The notes beneath the pieces were generated by a model. It was not told the origin of the DNA and searched no databases. It saw only the letters and a list, made by a program, of their open reading frames with translations. A stretch of 11,515 nt of DNA. Source: Paludibacteraceae bacterium. GTDB taxonomy: Bacteria; Bacteroidota; Bacteroidia; Bacteroidales; Paludibacteraceae. The position numbers and the translations under genes were made by a program. Positions within the stretch are counted from its first letter, which is position 1. Every line of letters begins with the position of its first letter. The stretch lies in contig CAJGDW010000044.1 of NCBI GenBank assembly GCA_904502115.1, positions 1-11,515 on the forward strand. The letters run 5' to 3'. Below, piece after piece: positions 1 to 7,471 of this stretch.

Positions 1-9
1 AACGCTCCC

Positions 10-110
10 GGTCGGGATTTACACATACAAAAACTACAAAATGTGAACTCGCTTCGCTCAAACAACACATTTTGCTTAACGTTTTTGCACATATAAATCT
101 ATTTCCGACC
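10..110. repeat. Long imperfect foldback (inverted repeat) upstream of xseB
   Basis: The stretch folds back on itself. GGTCGG (10-15) pairs with CCGACC (105-110). Bases 16-34 pair with 81-99 at 15 of 19 positions, with a 5-base bulge at 100-104. An inner perfect 9-bp stem pairs 37-45 (CAAAATGTG) with 66-74. The loop is 46-65. All four mismatches are A/C on the plus strand, so they would be G.U wobbles in RNA read from the minus strand. It could be an intergenic repeat of the REP or MITE kind, or a terminator or RNA element for a gene to the left. No coding sequence is recognised in bases 1-194. Confidence 0.6.
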
Positions 111-140
111 TCCGCTAACGGCACTCGCATTTGAATCGCC

Positions 141-180
141 TCACCAAATCACCAAATCACCAAATCACCAAATTACCAAT
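141..180. repeat. 8-bp tandem repeat, unit TCACCAAA
   Basis: Four exact copies of TCACCAAA (141-148, 149-156, 157-164, 165-172) are followed by one degenerate copy, TTACCAAT (173-180). The array ends 14 bases before the xseB start codon, so it forms the xseB leader. Short tandem units like this can change copy number by slippage. Whether that affects xseB is unknown. Confidence 0.85.
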
Positions 181-194
181 AAATCAATAAACCT

Positions 195-377
195 ATGACT
201 TTTGAACAAGCAATTCAACAACTAGAAGCTCTTACTGCTAAGTTAGAAAAGGGCGATGTCGATTTGGCTCAATTGAGCGAAGAAATAAAGCGTGCACAAG
301 AACTGATTGTCTTTTGCAAAGCACAATTGGGACAGGTGCAACAAGATGTAGAGAACTTAACTGCATCGGCCGAATAA
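195..377 (+). CDS. xseB: Exodeoxyribonuclease VII small subunit
   Basis: The 60-residue protein fits the XseB family in length and pattern. It starts with a MTFEQAIQQLEALTAKLEKG segment that matches the family's F-E-x-A-x-x-x-L-E-x-x-x-x-x-L-E-x-G signature, followed by D-V-D-L and a second helix with heptad spacing ending near residue 56. XseB subunits wrap around the large subunit XseA, and the cytoplasmic complex degrades single-stranded DNA in both directions to short acid-soluble pieces, contributing to mismatch repair and DNA damage tolerance. The ATG at 195 is the only sensible start and has no Shine-Dalgarno. xseA is often the gene just upstream, but no XseA C-terminus lies in the 194 bases available. 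The gene is separated from the efflux operon by 107 bases holding a promoter-like site. Confidence 0.9.
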   Translation: MTFEQAIQQLEALTAKLEKGDVDLAQLSEEIKRAQELIVFCKAQLGQVQQDVENLTASAE

Positions 378-452
378 CCCCTAAAAAACCATCATTTTCT
401 CATCTTTATTATTTTTTAATATAATAAGGTGGTATTCTCGTGTAAATAATCG

Positions 453-460
453 TATTTTTG
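453..460 (+). promoter_or_regulatory. Bacteroidota-type -7 promoter element for the efflux operon
   Basis: TATTTTTG matches the Bacteroides sigma-ABfr -7 consensus TAnnTTTG and lies 24 bases upstream of the ATG at 485. A clear TTTG -33 box at the usual distance is not visible; the region near 427-433 is only AGGTGGT. The site is therefore a half-match. The remainder of 378-484 is A/T-rich with no convincing terminator hairpin for xseB. Confidence 0.5.
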
Positions 461-484
461 TGGGTTATTACGATTATTATAAAC

Positions 485-1888
485 ATGAAAACTTCTCCCT
501 TTTTGGTATGCTTGGCAGGCTTTTTGTTAGCTTGTTGTGCGGTAAATGCCAAATCAGAATCGGCTCGAATTAGCGAGCAATCTATTCCTACTGCTTGGAA
601 TAACGAGGTTGATACCCTTTTTATGTATCAACAACCGTTAGAACAACAATGGTGGCTTCGTTTTGAAGATGCAACATTGAATCAACTGGTTGACGATGTT
701 TTAAACAATAACTACGATCTAAAACAAGCGGCATACCGTGTAGCACAAGCCAAAGCGGCCATGCGTGTGGCACAAGGTGGCTTTTATCCTACTGTAAACC
801 TTAATGCCGCTTACGATTACAACCAAAGTATTACAGTTCCAGGTGCGACTGCTCAAGTAGGGTCGTTGGGTCTTGATGTGCAATGGGAAATTGACATCAT
901 TGGTGCGGTTCGCAACCGAGCAAAATCGCAAAAGGCGGCCTACCTAGCTTCGCAAGAAGAGTACGACGGTGTCATGACAGCCATGGTGGCACAAACTGTT
1001 CAAACCTACGTGCAATTGCGGACAGCACAATTGCGTTTGCGTGTTATTGAAAACAACTTGGCAAGTCAAAAAGAAACTATGGAGATTACCGAATCTCGCT
1101 TTAAAACAGGTTTGGCGTCGGCGTTAGATGTGGCACAAGCGAAATCCATTTATTATGCCACCGAAGCACAAGTTCCTGCCATGGAAAGTCAAATTTCGGC
1201 ATACATTAACCAAATGGGTATCTTGTTGGGTCAAGTGCCTTGGAGTGTAAAAGAGATGTTAGAATTGAAAGACCAAGAAGTAAACTTAACACCCGATATT
1301 TTGGTATCGGTAGGCATTCCAGCCGAAGTGTTGCGCAGACGCCCCGATGTGCGTGCTGCCGAAAAAACGATCGATTCAAAAGCAGCGATGGTGGGCGCAC
1401 GTGTGGCCGACTGGTTGCCTCGTTTCTTTGTAACTGGTCAGTTTGGTTATGCATCTACCAATTTCCAAAACTTATTTGATAATGGCAATATGTACTGGCA
1501 AGTGGCTCCAGCCATGAAGTGGACCATCTTTTCGGGAACTACGCTTACGGGTAATATTCAATCGGCTCGAGCTCAGTTAGAAGAGGCCATCAATAACTAC
1601 AACAATACTGTACTAACCGCTTTGCAAGAAGTGGATAATGCCATGACGCAATACCGTCACGCATCGGCAGAGGTAGTAGCAGCCGAAAAAGCCTTTGAAC
1701 AAGCCAAACTAACCAAAGATTTGTCTATCGATTTGTACAAAAAAGGTTTAATCGATTTTCAAAATGTATTGGATGCGCAACGTTATTTGTTGCAATACGA
1801 AGATAATTTGGTGTCTACCCAATCGTCGGTATCGCTTGCGTTGGTACAATTGTATCGTGCATTGGGAAGCGACTGGAATCAAGAATAA
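485..1888 (+). CDS. Outer-membrane efflux channel, TolC/NodT family (OEP)
   Basis: This 467-residue protein is the outer-membrane duct of the tripartite pump encoded with the next two genes. Two repeats of the outer-membrane efflux domain are visible, about residues 60-250 and 280-460. The second repeat opens with the family signature LRRRPDVRAAE (about 283-293). The N-terminus is a signal sequence with a hydrophobic core, then LLACC. Cys17 could be lipidated as in NodT-type channels, but Leu at -2 is not typical for a lipobox. I chose ATG 485 over the in-frame TTG at 458 because it begins directly with the signal peptide (MKTSPF). The TTG version would add nine residues and overlap the promoter. 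Fifteen bases separate it from the adaptor gene. The substrate cannot be told from sequence. Confidence 0.93.
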   Translation: MKTSPFLVCLAGFLLACCAVNAKSESARISEQSIPTAWNNEVDTLFMYQQPLEQQWWLRFEDATLNQLVDDVLNNNYDLKQAAYRVAQAKAAMRVAQGGFYPTVNLNAAYDYNQSITVPGATAQVGSLGLDVQWEIDIIGAVRNRAKSQKAAYLASQEEYDGVMTAMVAQTVQTYVQLRTAQLRLRVIENNLASQKETMEITESRFKTGLASALDVAQAKSIYYATEAQVPAMESQISAYINQMGILLGQVPWSVKEMLELKDQEVNLTPDILVSVGIPAEVLRRRPDVRAAEKTIDSKAAMVGARVADWLPRFFVTGQFGYASTNFQNLFDNGNMYWQVAPAMKWTIFSGTTLTGNIQSARAQLEEAINNYNNTVLTALQEVDNAMTQYRHASAEVVAAEKAFEQAKLTKDLSIDLYKKGLIDFQNVLDAQRYLLQYEDNLVSTQSSVSLALVQLYRALGSDWNQE

Positions 1889-1903
1889 TCAAACATACAG
1901 AAT

Positions 1904-3130
1904 ATGAAAAAAGTACAATTTATGCTGTTTATGACCATGGCTGTTTTGCTAGGGTCTTGTTCTTCTGCTAACGAAGAAGTGAAGCAAATGCCTTTGTCGC
2001 AATTTTCGGTAGCACATCCTACAGTGCGCGATATTCAATACCAATTGGAGTTCCCTGGTTATTTACAATCAGAATTAGTAGTTGATTTATTGAGCCGTGT
2101 AGAAGGTTACTTGCAAGAGGTACGTTTTACAGCAGGTAAGTCGGTAGCAAAAGGCGATACCTTGTTTGTTATCGAACCACGTAATTACAAAAACAAAGTG
2201 GAACAAGCAGAAGCGCAGTTGCTTACCTCGCAAGCTAATTTAGCCTTGGCACAAACCACGCTTTCGCGTATGCAAGATGCTTATAGAAGCAATGCAGTAA
2301 GCGAGATTGATGTGATAGAAGCAACTACAAAAGTAGATCAATGCAAGGCGGCTGTTCAATCGGCTAAAGCGCAATTAGAAACGGCTCAAACGAACTTGTC
2401 GTATTGCTACATTTTGGCGCCAGAATCGGGTCGTGTTACCCGTAGTTTGGTAGACGAAGGTAACTACATTGCTCCTCATACCCAATTGGCAAGTTTCTAC
2501 AAAGACAACGAAATGTACGTTTATTTCTCTATCGAAGCTTCTAAATTGATTTGGGCGCAAAACGAAGCCAAAAAATCCGATTCGCAAGTAAAAGGGGCCG
2601 ATCAACCATTTAGTTCGGTAGAGGTAAAATTAACCGACTCGCAAGGCAACGAGCAATATTATCCAGGTCAGTTGGATTATTTGTCGCCTTCGGCTGATAT
2701 CTCGACTGGTACGGTAGATATGCGCGCTGTGCTTAAAAACGACAAACACGAGTTGAACAACGGTGTGTATGTAAAAGTCACTTTCCCTTACAAAGACGTA
2801 AAAGATGCTGTCTTGATTCCTGAATCGTCTATCGGTACCGACCAATCGGGTCGCTATATTTACGTGGTAGAAAACGATACGGTACGTTATCGTTCGGTTA
2901 AGGTGGGTCAGTTGCAACGTGACAACATGCGCGAAATTGTAAAAGGTTTATCGCCCGATGAATATTATATTACACAAGCTATTACCCGCGTTCGTAACGG
3001 TCAAGCAATTAAACCCGTGGTAGAACAACCCGATACTCCTAGTTCCAAAGCCCCTGTTGCCGAAGCACCCATATCAACGGAAGAAATTTACGAAGACGAA
3101 GAAGAAGCTACTGATGCTATTGAAATATAA
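1904..3130 (+). CDS. Periplasmic adaptor lipoprotein of RND efflux system (HlyD/AcrA family)
   Basis: The 408-residue adaptor links the inner-membrane pump to the outer-membrane channel. It begins with a type II signal peptide. LLGSC places the lipidated cysteine at residue 19, so the mature protein is probably anchored in a membrane. The order is typical of AcrA/MexA proteins: first lipoyl half (about 57-95, with the VEGYLQEVRFTAGKSVAKGD pattern), alpha-helical hairpin (about 95-167, rich in Ala, Gln and Leu), second lipoyl half (about 168-198, LAPESGRVTRS), beta-barrel (about 200-300) and membrane-proximal domain (about 300-370). The last 16 residues are strongly acidic (nine Glu or Asp), beyond the conserved domains. 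Neighbours lie 15 bases upstream and 16 bases downstream. Confidence 0.95.
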   Translation: MKKVQFMLFMTMAVLLGSCSSANEEVKQMPLSQFSVAHPTVRDIQYQLEFPGYLQSELVVDLLSRVEGYLQEVRFTAGKSVAKGDTLFVIEPRNYKNKVEQAEAQLLTSQANLALAQTTLSRMQDAYRSNAVSEIDVIEATTKVDQCKAAVQSAKAQLETAQTNLSYCYILAPESGRVTRSLVDEGNYIAPHTQLASFYKDNEMYVYFSIEASKLIWAQNEAKKSDSQVKGADQPFSSVEVKLTDSQGNEQYYPGQLDYLSPSADISTGTVDMRAVLKNDKHELNNGVYVKVTFPYKDVKDAVLIPESSIGTDQSGRYIYVVENDTVRYRSVKVGQLQRDNMREIVKGLSPDEYYITQAITRVRNGQAIKPVVEQPDTPSSKAPVAEAPISTEEIYEDEEEATDAIEI

Positions 3131-3131
3131 T

Positions 3132-3141
3132 AAAAGGAGGT
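3132..3141 (+). promoter_or_regulatory. Near-perfect Shine-Dalgarno before the RND pump gene
   Basis: AAAAGGAGGT sits five bases upstream of the ATG at 3147, an ideal position for pairing with the 16S rRNA tail. Other starts in this window (195, 485, 1904, 7472) have only A-rich leaders, the rule in Bacteroidota, so this site stands out. It supports ATG 3147 as the start. Confidence 0.75.
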
Positions 3142-3146
3142 AACCG

Positions 3147-6100
3147 ATGTCTAAGTTTTTTATTAATCGTCCCATATTTGCCTTTGTAATCTCTTTGCTG
3201 ATTATATTGGCGGGCGCGGTAACCCTGTTTGGATTACCCATTTCGCTATACCCTGATATTACGCCTCCTACCGTACAGGTAACCGCATACTATCCTGGTG
3301 CCAATTCCGAGGTAATTTCGCAAACCGTGGCTGCACCCATCGAAGACAAAGTGAATGGGGTAGAGAACATGTTGTACATGAGTTCCACCTCGTCGTCGGC
3401 TGGTGTATATACCCTTACCGTAACTTTTGAGGTAGGTACTGATATCGACATGGCCACCGTGTTGGTGCAAAACCGTGTAAACCAAGCAGCTTCTAGTTTA
3501 CCCAGCGAGGTAACCCGTATGGGGGTTGTTACCGAGAAAAAATCAAGTAGTATCTTGATGATGATTGGTTTAACATCCGATAACTCCGAATTGTACGATA
3601 ATGTTTATTTGAGCAACTATGCATCATTGAACATTGTCGACGAGTTAAAACGTATCGAAGGGGTAGGTTCGGTGTCTACCTTTGGTGCCGATGTGTATAG
3701 CATGCGTATGTGGTTAGATCCCGAAGTGTTGCGTGTGCGTAAATTGACCCCTTCCGATGTATTAGCAGCCATTCAAGAACAAAATATTCAAGTGTCAGCT
3801 GGTAAAGTAGGTGAGTTGCCTACCTCGCACAGCGAAGCATTTCAATATACTTTGGACGTAAAAGGTCGTTTGACATCGCCCGAAGAATTTGGTAATATCA
3901 TCATTCGATACGAAGATGGTGGGCGCGTATTACGCCTAAAAGATGTGGCTACCATCGAATTGGGTAGCAAAACTTATACCACCGATAGTAAAATTAATCA
4001 CCAACAATCGGCTTCTATTTGTGTGTATCAGTTGCCAGGTTCTAACTCGTTGCAAGTAGCATCGGATGTGCGCGCCAAAATTGAAGAATTGTCGGAAAAC
4101 TTGCCCGATGGTGTGCATGCCGAAGTGGTATTGGATACTACCGAATTTATTGAGGTATCTATCGAAGAAGTATATCATACCTTGTTCGAAGCCTTTATCT
4201 TGGTAATCATCGTTATCTTGCTTTTCTTGCAAGATTTCCGCTCAACGCTTATTCCTGCGCTTACCATTCCTGTATCGTTGATTGGTACTTTTGCGGTAAT
4301 GAGCATCATGGGATTCTCTATCAATACACTAACCCTATTTGGTTTGATTCTGGCCATTGGTATTGTGGTGGACGATGCCATTCTGGTGGTGGAAAATACG
4401 TCGCGGCACATGGAAGAAAATAACCTATCGCCACGTGAGGCTACCATCAAAGCCATGGAAGAAATTACAGGCCCAATTATCGGTACGGTATTGGTGTTAT
4501 TGGCGGTGTTTGTGCCAACTGCCTTTATGGGTGGTATTACCGGCGAGATGTACAAACAATTTGCGGTAACCATTGCCGTTTCTACTGCCTTTAGTGGTTT
4601 GAACGCACTTACCTTGAGTCCTGCTTTGTGTTCGCTTCTTTTGAAACCTAAAAAAGCCAACAAGAAACAATTCTTTGTTTACAAGTACTTTAACAAGTTC
4701 TTTGATAAGTTGCAAGGGGGGTATGTGTCGATTATTAAAACCTTCTTGCGTAAATCGGGTGTTATTTTGTTAACATTCTGTGGTTTGCTAGCATTGGTGG
4801 CATTTGGCTTTAAAAAATTACCATCGGCCTTTATCCCTACCGAAGACCAAGGTTACTTTATGATTTCGTGCCAATTGCAAGACGGTGCTTCGCTTTCCGA
4901 AACCATGCAAGTAATGGACAATGCCGTTTCTATATTGGACTCGATACCGGGTGTAAAAGCCAGTGTGGCTATTTCGGGTATGTCAGTGGCCGAAGGTGCG
5001 CAAATCTCTAGCAAAGGTACCATGTTCGTTATCTTAAAAGACTGGGAAGAACGTACCGAAGAGTCTCAATCCATTGGTGCTATTATTGCCCGATTCAACA
5101 AAGAAGCATCGATGAAAATACAAAATGCTACCTTGTATGCATTCCCTATGCCTGCTATTCAAGGTTTGGGTACATCGGGTGGTTTTGAATGTTATGTGCA
5201 AGACAAGGGTAGCATGGGCGTGTTGGAATTGCAACGTACAGCCGAAGATTTGGCGGCTCAGGCTAATCAGCAAGGTACGATGAAACAAGTACGTTCATCG
5301 TTCAAAGCAACCGTTCCGCAAGTATTCTTACACATCGATCGTGAACAAGTAAAACAATACAAACTAGCTATAAGCGATGTATTTAGTACTTTGTCTACGT
5401 ATTTGGGATCGTCGTATGCTAACGACTTTGTGCTATTTGGTAAAGTATACCAAGTAAAAATTCAAGCAGAGAGTCAAAACCGTTCTATTGTGGACGATGT
5501 GCTTAAACTGAGTGTACGCAACAGCGAAGGTAAAATGGTGCCATTTGGTGCCTTTACAACCATCGAAAACCGTTTGGGTACCGAGGTAATTACCCGTTAC
5601 AACATGTATCCTGCTGCTTACGTTTCTGGCGATGCTGCCGAAGGATTCAGTTCGGGACAAGCACAATCGTCTATGGCTAACTTGGCAAAAGAAACCATGC
5701 CTAACTCGTATGGTTTTGAATGGACCTCTATGGCCTACCAAGAACAACAAGCAGGTTCGTCAACGGTTATCATCTTTGCATTGGCATTGGTGGTGGTGTT
5801 GATGGTGTTGGCGGCACAATACGAAAGTGTCACCAGTCCTATGGCCGTTATCATGGCCGTTCCTGTAGCCTTGTTGGGTATTATTGCAGCTTGCTTTATT
5901 GCGGGTCGCCCCATGGATATTTACACGCAAATTGGTATGGTGCTGATGATTGCGTTATCGGCTAAAAATGCCATTCTGATTGTGGAATTTGCCCGCGATT
6001 ATCGCAAAGAAGGCAAAAGCATTTACGATTCGTGTGTGGATGCCGGTAAGGTTCGTCTGCGTCCTATTTTGATGACCTCATTTGCCTTTATTTTGGGTGT

Positions 6101-6269
6101 GGTACCTTTGGTAACTGCTACCGGTGCGGGTGCCGAAAGCCGTGTTTCGTTGGGTCTTTCGGTGTTTGCGGGTATGTTAATGTCTACCATTGTGGGTACC
6201 TTCATCATTCCTAACTTCTATCAATTGTGGCAAAAAATTCAAGAAAAGTATTTTGAACGTAAAAAATAA
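3147..6269 (+). CDS. RND multidrug efflux pump, AcrB/HAE1 family inner-membrane transporter
   Basis: The 1040-residue protein has the length and layout of AcrB (1049): TM1 after MSKFFINRPIFAFV, a large periplasmic porter and docking loop (about 35-335), TM2-TM6, a second periplasmic loop (about 560-870), and TM8-TM12. The proton-relay residues are present: the Asp pair in GIVVDDAILVVEN (residues 409-410) and Lys940 in LSAKNAILIVEF. The motif SLYPDITPPTVQV and the conserved FAMP-like FPMPAIQGLG stretch (about 666-675) also fit the HAE1 branch. It should act as a proton-driven trimer expelling hydrophobic or amphiphilic compounds through the adaptor and channel encoded upstream. The lack of charged residues within the TM4 relay other than these argues against the heavy-metal branch. 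Its 3' end overlaps the probable queA start. Confidence 0.97.
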   Translation: MSKFFINRPIFAFVISLLIILAGAVTLFGLPISLYPDITPPTVQVTAYYPGANSEVISQTVAAPIEDKVNGVENMLYMSSTSSSAGVYTLTVTFEVGTDIDMATVLVQNRVNQAASSLPSEVTRMGVVTEKKSSSILMMIGLTSDNSELYDNVYLSNYASLNIVDELKRIEGVGSVSTFGADVYSMRMWLDPEVLRVRKLTPSDVLAAIQEQNIQVSAGKVGELPTSHSEAFQYTLDVKGRLTSPEEFGNIIIRYEDGGRVLRLKDVATIELGSKTYTTDSKINHQQSASICVYQLPGSNSLQVASDVRAKIEELSENLPDGVHAEVVLDTTEFIEVSIEEVYHTLFEAFILVIIVILLFLQDFRSTLIPALTIPVSLIGTFAVMSIMGFSINTLTLFGLILAIGIVVDDAILVVENTSRHMEENNLSPREATIKAMEEITGPIIGTVLVLLAVFVPTAFMGGITGEMYKQFAVTIAVSTAFSGLNALTLSPALCSLLLKPKKANKKQFFVYKYFNKFFDKLQGGYVSIIKTFLRKSGVILLTFCGLLALVAFGFKKLPSAFIPTEDQGYFMISCQLQDGASLSETMQVMDNAVSILDSIPGVKASVAISGMSVAEGAQISSKGTMFVILKDWEERTEESQSIGAIIARFNKEASMKIQNATLYAFPMPAIQGLGTSGGFECYVQDKGSMGVLELQRTAEDLAAQANQQGTMKQVRSSFKATVPQVFLHIDREQVKQYKLAISDVFSTLSTYLGSSYANDFVLFGKVYQVKIQAESQNRSIVDDVLKLSVRNSEGKMVPFGAFTTIENRLGTEVITRYNMYPAAYVSGDAAEGFSSGQAQSSMANLAKETMPNSYGFEWTSMAYQEQQAGSSTVIIFALALVVVLMVLAAQYESVTSPMAVIMAVPVALLGIIAACFIAGRPMDIYTQIGMVLMIALSAKNAILIVEFARDYRKEGKSIYDSCVDAGKVRLRPILMTSFAFILGVVPLVTATGAGAESRVSLGLSVFAGMLMSTIVGTFIIPNFYQLWQKIQEKYFERKK

Positions 6270-7467
6270 CATACAATCCATTCAGATAAGCGATTATGGC
6301 TATCCGTTGCCGGATGAACGGATAGCCAAATATCCACTTCCGCAAAGAGATTGCTCTAAATTGTTGGTGTACAGCAAAGGCAATATTGATACGCGAGTAT
6401 TCAACGAGTTGCCTGCTTGTTTGCCGCCGAATGCTTGTTTGGTATTTAACAATACCAAGGTGATACAAGCGCGTTTGCAATTCTTTAAGCAAACCGGTAG
6501 TAGAATTGAAATTTTCTGCTTGGAACCCATTGTGCCTTCGGCATACGATTTGATGTTCCAACAAACCGCTACCTGTACCTGGAAATGCATGGTGGGTAAC
6601 CTAAAAAAATGGAAAAGCGGGTTGCTTGAAAAAGAAGTGAATGTAAAAGGAAGTCCGTTGCATTTGCAAGCGGAACGTATTCTAACACAGGGTAATACAT
6701 CGCATATTTGCTTTGCCTGGGATAGAGAAGATTGCACCTTTGCTGAGGTATTGGATGCTTTTGGCGAATTGCCCATACCACCTTATTTAAATAGGAGTAC
6801 CGAAGAATCGGACAAAACTACCTATCAAACCGTTTACTCCAAAATCAAAGGTTCGGTTGCTGCACCCACCGCTGGTTTGCATTTTACCGATGCGGTATTA
6901 AACGATATCGAAAAATCGGGGTCTAAACGTTGCGAAGTTACCTTGCACGTAGGCGCTGGTACATTCCAACCCGTAAAAGCAGAGCAAATAGGCGGGCATA
7001 CCATGCACACCGAAGTGATAGAGGTTAAGCGCGAAAGCATTGCCTTGTTGCAACAACAATTGGGTGCTATTGTGGCCGTAGGAACCACCTCGGTTCGTAC
7101 CATCGAGAGTTTGTATTACTTAGGTTGTAGAGTTGCCTCTGGTTGTACCGATATGGTGGTAGAACAATGGGAACCCTACGAGAGTACAGCTACTTTGTCG
7201 GCCAAAGAAGCCTTGCAAGCGTTGTTAGATTATTTGGATGCACAAGGGGCATCGACGCTACACGCTAGCACCCGCATTATTATTGCGCCCGGTTATACAT
7301 TTAAGTTGGTGAGTGCGCTCATTACCAATTTTCATCAACCTCATAGCACGCTGCTGTTGCTTTTGGCGGCTTTTGTGGGCGATGAGTGGCATCGCATTTA
7401 CGACTATGCCTTGGCCAACGATTATCGATTTTTAAGTTACGGCGATTCGTCGCTTTTAATGCCATAA
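6253..7467 (+). CDS. queA: S-adenosylmethionine:tRNA ribosyltransferase-isomerase, long Bacteroidota form
   Basis: QueA moves the ribose of SAM onto 7-aminomethyl-7-deazaguanine in tRNA to make epoxyqueuosine at the wobble position. Family motifs are all present (numbering from TTG 6253): FNNTKVIQARL (65-75), VAAPTAGLHF (202-211), HVGAGTFQPV (232-241), MHTE (251-254), GTTSVR (277-282) and TNFHQPHSTLL (358-368), ending in SYGDSSLL. At about 404 residues it is longer than E. coli QueA (356), mainly through an insertion of about 35 residues after GTTSVR. There is no in-frame ATG or GTG before the conserved IQISDYGYPLPDERIAKYPL. TTG 6253 gives the natural length and overlaps the pump gene by 17 bases. 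An earlier TTG at 6190 would add 21 residues that lie wholly inside the pump gene and is less likely. ATT or ATA starts cannot be excluded. Confidence 0.88.
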   Translation: MNVKNNIQSIQISDYGYPLPDERIAKYPLPQRDCSKLLVYSKGNIDTRVFNELPACLPPNACLVFNNTKVIQARLQFFKQTGSRIEIFCLEPIVPSAYDLMFQQTATCTWKCMVGNLKKWKSGLLEKEVNVKGSPLHLQAERILTQGNTSHICFAWDREDCTFAEVLDAFGELPIPPYLNRSTEESDKTTYQTVYSKIKGSVAAPTAGLHFTDAVLNDIEKSGSKRCEVTLHVGAGTFQPVKAEQIGGHTMHTEVIEVKRESIALLQQQLGAIVAVGTTSVRTIESLYYLGCRVASGCTDMVVEQWEPYESTATLSAKEALQALLDYLDAQGASTLHASTRIIIAPGYTFKLVSALITNFHQPHSTLLLLLAAFVGDEWHRIYDYALANDYRFLSYGDSSLLMP

Positions 7468-7471
7468 TACA

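Noticed and set aside
141..180. Possible CRISPR array
   Set aside because: The units are only 8 bases and abut directly, with no spacers and no cas genes in the window.
458..484. Upstream TTG start for the outer-membrane channel
   Set aside because: It would overlap the -7 promoter element and put nine residues ahead of a normal signal peptide; ATG 485 is a better fit.
4175..4663. Minus-strand open frame of 162 codons inside the RND pump gene
   Set aside because: It lies wholly opposite the pump's conserved transmembrane region with the proton-relay aspartates; its composition mirrors that sequence and it has no independent support.
3147..6269. RND pump as a novel or heavy-metal transporter
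   Set aside because: Length, the Asp409-Asp410 and Lys940 relay and overall motifs fit the ordinary AcrB/HAE1 drug-efflux branch.
6300..6776. Minus-strand open frame of 158 codons inside queA
   Set aside because: It is fully antisense to conserved QueA sequence, with no promoter, leader or recognisable domain.
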